NCBI RefSeq assembly: GCF_032854445.1
Contig: NC_088307.1
Location: forward strand, 17,854,001 to 17,918,000
Reading direction: 5' to 3'
From: Liolophura sinensis
Lineage: Eukaryota; Mollusca; Polyplacophora; Chitonida; Chitonidae
DNA length: 64,000 nucleotides
Of the stretch, positions 57,830 to 64,000 are shown piece by piece. The first letter of the stretch is position 1. Each line of letters starts with the position of its first letter. A model generated the notes under the pieces. That model worked only from the letters and a program-made list of their open reading frames with translations. It did not search any database and was not told the DNA's origin. The position numbers were made by a program, and so were the translations under genes.

Positions 57830-59300
57830 ATCATCTGGCTGGGTAAACAAGCTTGTATCATTAATTAAGTGGCCTATTACATCCCCTTCATCATGAACCC
57901 AGCCTAATTAACTCTACTGTTATTAACAGATTTCTCACATTTCAATCCAGCATTAATGACCTATGCCCAAGGCCAAATAACATGAACAATTGGCCTGGAT
58001 GGCTTCAACAAAACCTGGCAATCAATCAATGACCAGGTGACAATGCAGACTACTCCTTACTATTAACGAGGAGAATGGACAGGTGTGCAGTTACCTGAAA
58101 TATGTTTCATCCTAACAGTTGGAATCTTACACCATTATGAGAATAATTAACTTGCCCCAAAACCATGCAAGCTGCCAACAATACACGTTTCAACTCATAT
58201 TTCACAAGTGGTACAGAATTACCTGTGCTTTGACTGAAGGCTGCCATAAGGTTAAAGAGACCATACACATCCCTTATCATAGATTTTTGGCAAAAAATCA
58301 ATCAGCGTAACCTCCAATTGAATTAATTTAGAATAGCTCAAATAATTACCTTTCACAAAATACTAGCCTAATCTATCCAGGCATTACAGTTCAAAATAGG
58401 TAATAAAATTCCTAAACTTTATAACGTGGGTCCCTTTTTAACTTTTTCAAACTTTGGAATCGTTCATAAACGCATAGATACAAGTCTTATATTTAATATA
58501 TTGAAAGGCAATATTTTGAGCTATTTTACGGTAAATACATAAAATGTCATCAGCGGTACTCCCATTGTAACACCTAAATGAGCATTCCTGTACATGTACC
58601 CATCTCAGGGCAAACTTTTAGCTCATTTACCATAACCTTACTCATACGTAGATTGGAAAGTTATCCCATATCTATACTAGGAGTTCTCCTAACAGCAGCA
58701 AAAATTCACAGAAATGGGACATTTTATCATTCCACATGCACACACAATACACTAAAGCTTGCCCCCAGATGATCAAGGCCAGGTGTCCAAACTCTTTATA
58801 CCTGCAGGAACTTGTAGGCTATCCCCGGTGGCAGTAATACCGAGCTGATAATTGGGGAATCTCGATCCCTTTCATGTTTCTATGTCTTTCATGGGCAACA
58901 GTTTATAAGCAAACACGATCTGCTCCTGACAACTATCTAAACAAGCTGTCAACTCGAGTACATGCGCTACTTCACAAGTTCCGCCCCTTGACAATGATTT
59001 GATGATACATTGTATCCATATCAAAGTTCTCTGGCTTTCCAAAGCAACATGAGCAAGAGTGTTTGCAAGATTAGATATAGACGACAAAGAACCACCAATA
59101 TCTTAAGTTTTTTTTTTTTTTAGCTCACCTTTCTTCAATCTGGTGTCCATGACTAAAGAGAGCACGCGTGAAAAATAGATTAGGCTTCATGTCAGTCTGC
59201 TAACCTGATTATAAGGATGATTCCAAAATGCCTGGCTATTTATATATGAAAAAGTGGTCTTCATAAAATATTCACACATGATGAAGATTCACTATTTCAA
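57830..59300. other. No recognisable gene
   Basis: This stretch contains only short chance frames on both strands. Confidence 0.4.
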
Positions 59301-59308
59301 TAATATCA

Positions 59309-59395
59309 CTGATTGTGTTCAATAAATAATTCAAGCGTCTGATTGTGTTCAATAAATAATTAACATCTTTGATCATGTTCAAGAAATAATATTTC
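59309..59395. repeat. Three copies of a roughly 31-bp direct repeat
   Basis: The motif tgattgtgttcaataaataa recurs three times, the last diverged (gatcatgttcaagaaata). Confidence 0.8.
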
Positions 59396-59603
59396 ATATA
59401 AATTAAATATTCAAATTAATAAATACACATGTAAGGATTAAAAATCACCTTACTCTACCCATCCAGGTAGAGTCCCATCTATAGTGGACAGTCTATCGGA
59501 GTATAGGCCTTGTATTCACTGTTACAATTTCTATCCATTCTACCTATGTATTCTTTCCTTTGTGCACTATATACATACAGAGTACAGTTTGTTTCAGAAT
59601 GCT

Positions 59604-59753
59604 GTGCGTGGGAAGGTCTGCCAGGAACCTGGGGATGGTCGTAGGTTTCCCCCAGGCTCTGCCGTTTTCCTCCCACCATAATGCTGGCCGCCGTCATATA
59701 AGTGAAACACTCTTGAGTACAGTGTAGAACACCAATCAAATAAATCAATAAAT
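59604..59753 (+). repeat. SINE family A copy, 5'-truncated
   Basis: It begins in the core (tgcgtgggaaggtctgccag), runs through accataatgctggccgccgt and the tail-proximal motif, and ends in caaataaatcaataaatg. Confidence 0.88.
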
Positions 59754-60591
59754 GTTTCAGAATAAAGAGCCTTGTTCCCACCTAGCCGAATGTTATGAGT
59801 GAATTTCAAGACAGTCTTTATACGACAGTCATGAAGTTACGAAACAGGTTGCGACGTTCTTTGAATTTTTGAAAAACTTTAAAAGAATGCACATAATACG
59901 GAAATTAATAAAAAAAAACTCCTTCACAGCAACACAAAGTAACTCCAGCATTCAACTCATGTACAGCACAGTATACACGTGCAGATTTTTCTACCTAAAA
60001 CACAATTAATTCAAACATAGTTCTCAAATTCTATCATTGTTCATTTCCCTATACTTCCCGATGTTATCTTTTATGTGTACTTCATCATTTGTTAGCCAAT
60101 GCCAATTAAATGTGAAGTTCCGTGATATGCGCACTTTGAAATACCAGAAATCTTTCACTTCACACATAAAATATAGCCACTTCCCAGGTCAACTTTAGTT
60201 TATTATTGTTTCTTTAGATGCTGAGCTATAAAACAATATTTTCCTCTAAAGGAATGTGCAGGCGTTTTATTGGTTTAGGAAGCCACCACACCTAGCCAGG
60301 GAAAAAACACCTGACAAACGTCTACACCTATTAAAGCCCCTACTATATACATATATGTATGTATATATACATGAGTCACAGACCCTCCAGCTGATGCATC
60401 TGTGTCTACCTGTACATACATGTATGAAGCTGTATCACTCATACAGGTGTCTCACATCCACCTTTAGAACACACAACAGTTGTTCTCACCTGAACAGGTG
60501 GGCTCCGCACAGTTATTTACAGGATCATAGCTTGTAATTTACCTTTATATACAACTACAGCCTACAGCATAGCCCTACCGTATACAATGTA

Positions 60592-60658
60592 CAGTACAAC
60601 AAAAAAGTGACCACCATACCACACGCGTGTTTATAGTGGTCACTTTTTTGTTGTACTG
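60592..60658. mobile_element. 67-bp palindromic MITE, Tc1/mariner-like, with TA target sites
   Basis: Two perfect arms (60590-60614 and 60636-60660, including a flanking TA on each side) enclose a 21-nt loop holding the palindrome acacgcgtgt. The termini read TA-CAGTACAACAAAAAAGTG, and CAGT ends with TA duplications are typical of Tc1/mariner elements. No transposase is present. Confidence 0.75.
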
Positions 60659-60699
60659 TATATGTATTCACACATCACTGTACATGTACAGTACTGTGA

Positions 60700-63170
60700 A
60701 CAGTGATCACTGTATATATGCACGTGCATGTGCACAAACTGTTAAAATCAGTACAGCCTTTACACAGTTCTATCACCGTTAGTATAAACCAAGGCATAGA
60801 ACTATTTAAAGTCCCGACAGAGGCAAAATTGATACATGCTAAAATTATTCAAATTTTCCATAATTTCCTGAGAAATTTAGAAAAAAACTTTTATTTAGTA
60901 AAAAAAATATATATATATAAAACAAACATCCTGAAAACCTGTATCTTCTACAACACAAACAAAAGTTTATAAGCTGTTCAAATCAGAATTATTAGCACAT
61001 GTAGTACACTCCCAAAGTGTACCCAACTAGAAGAATGCTGTAACTATCTTCTTACATCTTTGTCCGTCTGAAATTGGTGTTGTCTGATTGCTGTTGAACA
61101 CCATAGCCTAAAGCTTTTCACGTCTACGTGGACTCGATGGTTGGAAGAAACTGAGATGGGAGTGCCAACATAATACCGCTATTTAAAAACACTTCTGACT
61201 TGAAGCTGCGGCAGTAGCTAGAGCTGGATTTTAACATGCGATCTCATTACTCAAAGGTACTCAGCTGACAGTCACAGTGAGCCAACACTTAAACAGCCTG
61301 GCCCAATCAGGACTCCAATGAATACAAGTCATACAACAATATACATGAAGTCACAGACGTCCATGTACATTTACCTAAAACGGAAACATTTCCAGTTACG
61401 TCTGCCGAGACTCTCCTCGTGGAGAATGTTGATATAGGCTGTAATTATATCAAAGTGCTTAGATATAATTGATGATCAGTTATAATTACAACTGCAGTTC
61501 CAACCCTGCATTGTTACATAATGATGTACATGTATATTGATGTTGTGAACTAGGAGCAATACATGTATTATTAAGTGATGTTAGCACTCCAGGCTATACC
61601 CTACATTATGAAGATCTCACTTGTGACTTGTATCTATTCTCTTCCATCACAATTAATTATCCTTACAAAATAAGTCATTATGAACTTTTGAACTGGTCCA
61701 AAAAGACCAAAAAAATCAAAAAAAAAAAAAAAATATTAGTTTGTACTTTGACAATACCGTTTCTCACATGATTATGCACTCAATTTCAAAACATTATTTT
61801 ATTCAAAATATGGGCCAGAGATCATCATCTAAGTGAGTCATACATTGCATGAACTGACCAAAGACTGTTTCCACAAGTCTGGCATGTCTATTGTTGGAGT
61901 CTGGAATGGTTTGAATAATTAGTTGTTTTAGCTGTTTTATGTTGCGCTCCACTATATCATTTCACTTGCCAAGACAAAATAGAGCTTTTTTAATTTGGGC
62001 ACCCTTTTATGGAGGCTAATTTGGGCTAAAATATTTTCAAATATAGAGAAACCTGGACTTCATGCCTCTTATACCAAATTAGTGTCAACACTAAATACAA
62101 AGTTTTTTACAGTCAGTACACAAGAATACAAATCGTTTTTTTTTTCTATTCAAACACTACAGATAAATATTTCGCAAAATATTTCCCATAAATCGAGCTT
62201 TTTAAGGTATGCTAAAATGCACCTGTAAAAGGTATCAGAAGAGCCTTATATTTGACCATATGTACAATGGTAGTCAGTCTCGCGGTTGGAGGAGCCAGAA
62301 ACAAAAGATATAACTTCTATATGGCAATCAACTGGGGGATGAAACATCAACAACTAACAAGTTTGTTACTCATCATGTTGAAACAGTATATAAATCTTCT
62401 TGCATATCAAACAGTTGAAATGACCAGCATGATTAAGTCCATGTATCTTTGCATACCTTATAAGCTACCTCAATAACTTGCACGTACAACCTTAAATGCC
62501 TTCACACCCACAACAGTCCAGTTTTTTTTTTTTATAAAACCATAAGTATAACACTAGGCAATAAATGACCAAAAAAGATAAATAAATAAATAAAAATGGA
62601 AAGACTGCTTACATTTTAACAACCTTTCCTATCTAGGTCTAAGGACCTTTTAATTTATCCACCAATTTAATTAAGGCAGTTTGAATACCCAGCTAGGACA
62701 AGCATGCAAAGCTCTGTAATTAACTCTGGAAAATATTGACCAAATTCTAAGCTGCTTTTGTAGCAGCATTGCATCCCTTCCCCCATCTCCACCCCCTCCT
62801 TTCCTGTAAGTGTGCTAGCCGGAGGCTCCCACCACCAACCTGCCATCAGCAGGCATGACAACGATATTGGCAGCTCACCCACAGCGATCAATTATTCCCT
62901 CAACAAGGCTTGCGAGTGTTTCAACAAGACGTGGGGAAATATTGGCCACTGTGGAAACAGTTCTGAAAGTGATGGTTGACCAGCCATGTGGAGTTGCCGT
63001 GGAAACTGTCAGAGAGGTTGCAATATCGGTAGAACTAGGTACCATATAACAGATTGCAAGCAAATGGCAGACATATCGTGATATCATCTTGTACAAGCTG
63101 AACGATGCCAAATCCGACTAAAACTGGTTACTTTCTTTACACGTATGACTTCATGAATGGGTTACATAGA
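60700..63170. other. No recognisable gene
   Basis: AT-rich DNA with homopolymer runs and short chance frames. Confidence 0.4.
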
Positions 63171-63175
63171 AAAGA

Positions 63176-63215
63176 GATTTATTTAATTGTTTATCTGATT
63201 GGTGTCAAACATGCA
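63176..63215 (-). repeat. SINE family A tail fragment
   Basis: Only the tail end remains (tttatttaattgtttatctg, then attggtgtcaaac). Confidence 0.5.
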
Positions 63216-64000
63216 GCACTCAAAGATTTTTAACCCACATATAATTATCATTTTATCATTTTTATGGGTAGGTGTAGGAGGCACTGAAATGACCTTGGTA
63301 ATCCAACAAAGCTCCCAACCCAACTGTATAAAACTGCACTTTTTGTTTTTGGGGGGTTTTTTTCCTCTTTTTTTTTTATTATTAATCCTCTCAATTGATG
63401 ATTTAAATTGTTTATACCACATGCTTGATAATATAATAAAATGAATGTACATCTATCAGCCCTTAAGATATTAACCCACGTCCAGCCTTTTTCCCAGTTT
63501 CTTTCAGTATTACAGTATCATACATGCATTTACATGTATGTACAGTTATTCTTCAACTTATTTTAATGTTTGCAAGATGTTTATTCATGCAGATTCTGAG
63601 GACTTCACTGTTTGGAAACTGATAAAATTATACTCTTCTGACGTTGTGAATTAAGGAACTGACCAACCCAACCAATGTTGTCCACTAAACCAAACGCTGA
63701 GGAACTAGAGTAATTTACACTACATTTATGGTGAGCTATACGAATACCATTTTCAGAGCTGACCATCTGTCATCTAATGCCTGCCACCTGTCATGAATAT
63801 AACAGCTTAGTGTTCAAAGTCTTGATAAATGCTCGTTTACACTGCAAAATGTGACAAATATGGCTGGCTGCCTGTGGAGAATATCTCTGACTCTGATTTA
63901 CAGAAAATAAATTTCAAATTTTAAAAACAATAGTGCATGATAAGTACATGTACATTGTAAATATACAAGGGAAAGAAACTACGACAATAGGCATTTGGAC

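Overview
This is a eukaryotic, invertebrate window. Its tRNA-derived SINEs, its Naiad-type Penelope element, the many minisatellites and the long introns suggest a lophotrochozoan, most likely a bivalve mollusc. The species cannot be named from the sequence. Only one host gene is securely readable, and the rest is repeat-rich.

Left region (1 to about 10,300): a graveyard of nested mobile DNA. A diverged direct repeat (1-654 and 910-1227) is followed by an AT-rich tandem array (1,420-2,010). Next comes a broken large DNA transposon of Maverick/Polinton (adintovirus-like) type. It consists of a protein-primed family B DNA polymerase pseudogene on the + strand (2108-4228 and 7936-8770) and a tail-to-tail DDE integrase pseudogene on the - strand (8780-9844). 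A candidate integrase promoter lies upstream of the latter (CCAAT, E2F-like and CRE motifs, 10,070-10,275). The polymerase pseudogene is split by a Penelope-like retroelement of the permuted Naiad type. That element has an N-terminal GIY-YIG endonuclease, a CxC linker and then the reverse transcriptase. A single in-frame TGA divides its main coding frame, and a frameshift or deletion breaks its C-terminus. A 5'-truncated copy of the same element's 3' end lies inverted at 184-528.

Middle region (10,300 to 31,000): intergenic DNA with SINEs of two families, MITEs and tandem arrays with 34, 26, 65 and 47 bp units. It also holds one unexplained 304-codon open frame on the - strand (13,902-14,816).

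Right region (31,000 to 56,000): a seven-exon gene on the - strand, a homologue of NPDC1 (neural proliferation differentiation and control protein 1), with coding exons between 55,656 and 31,101. All splice sites are GT/AG and in phase, giving a predicted 311-residue type I membrane protein. Its 17.4-kb fourth intron holds a 1.8-kb array of 45/42-bp units, (TA)n tracts, a G-quadruplex-like run and SINE fragments. A degenerate 24-bp array lies just upstream of the start codon. From 57,000 to the end I see no gene, only SINE pieces, a 67-bp Tc1/mariner-like palindromic MITE and simple repeats.
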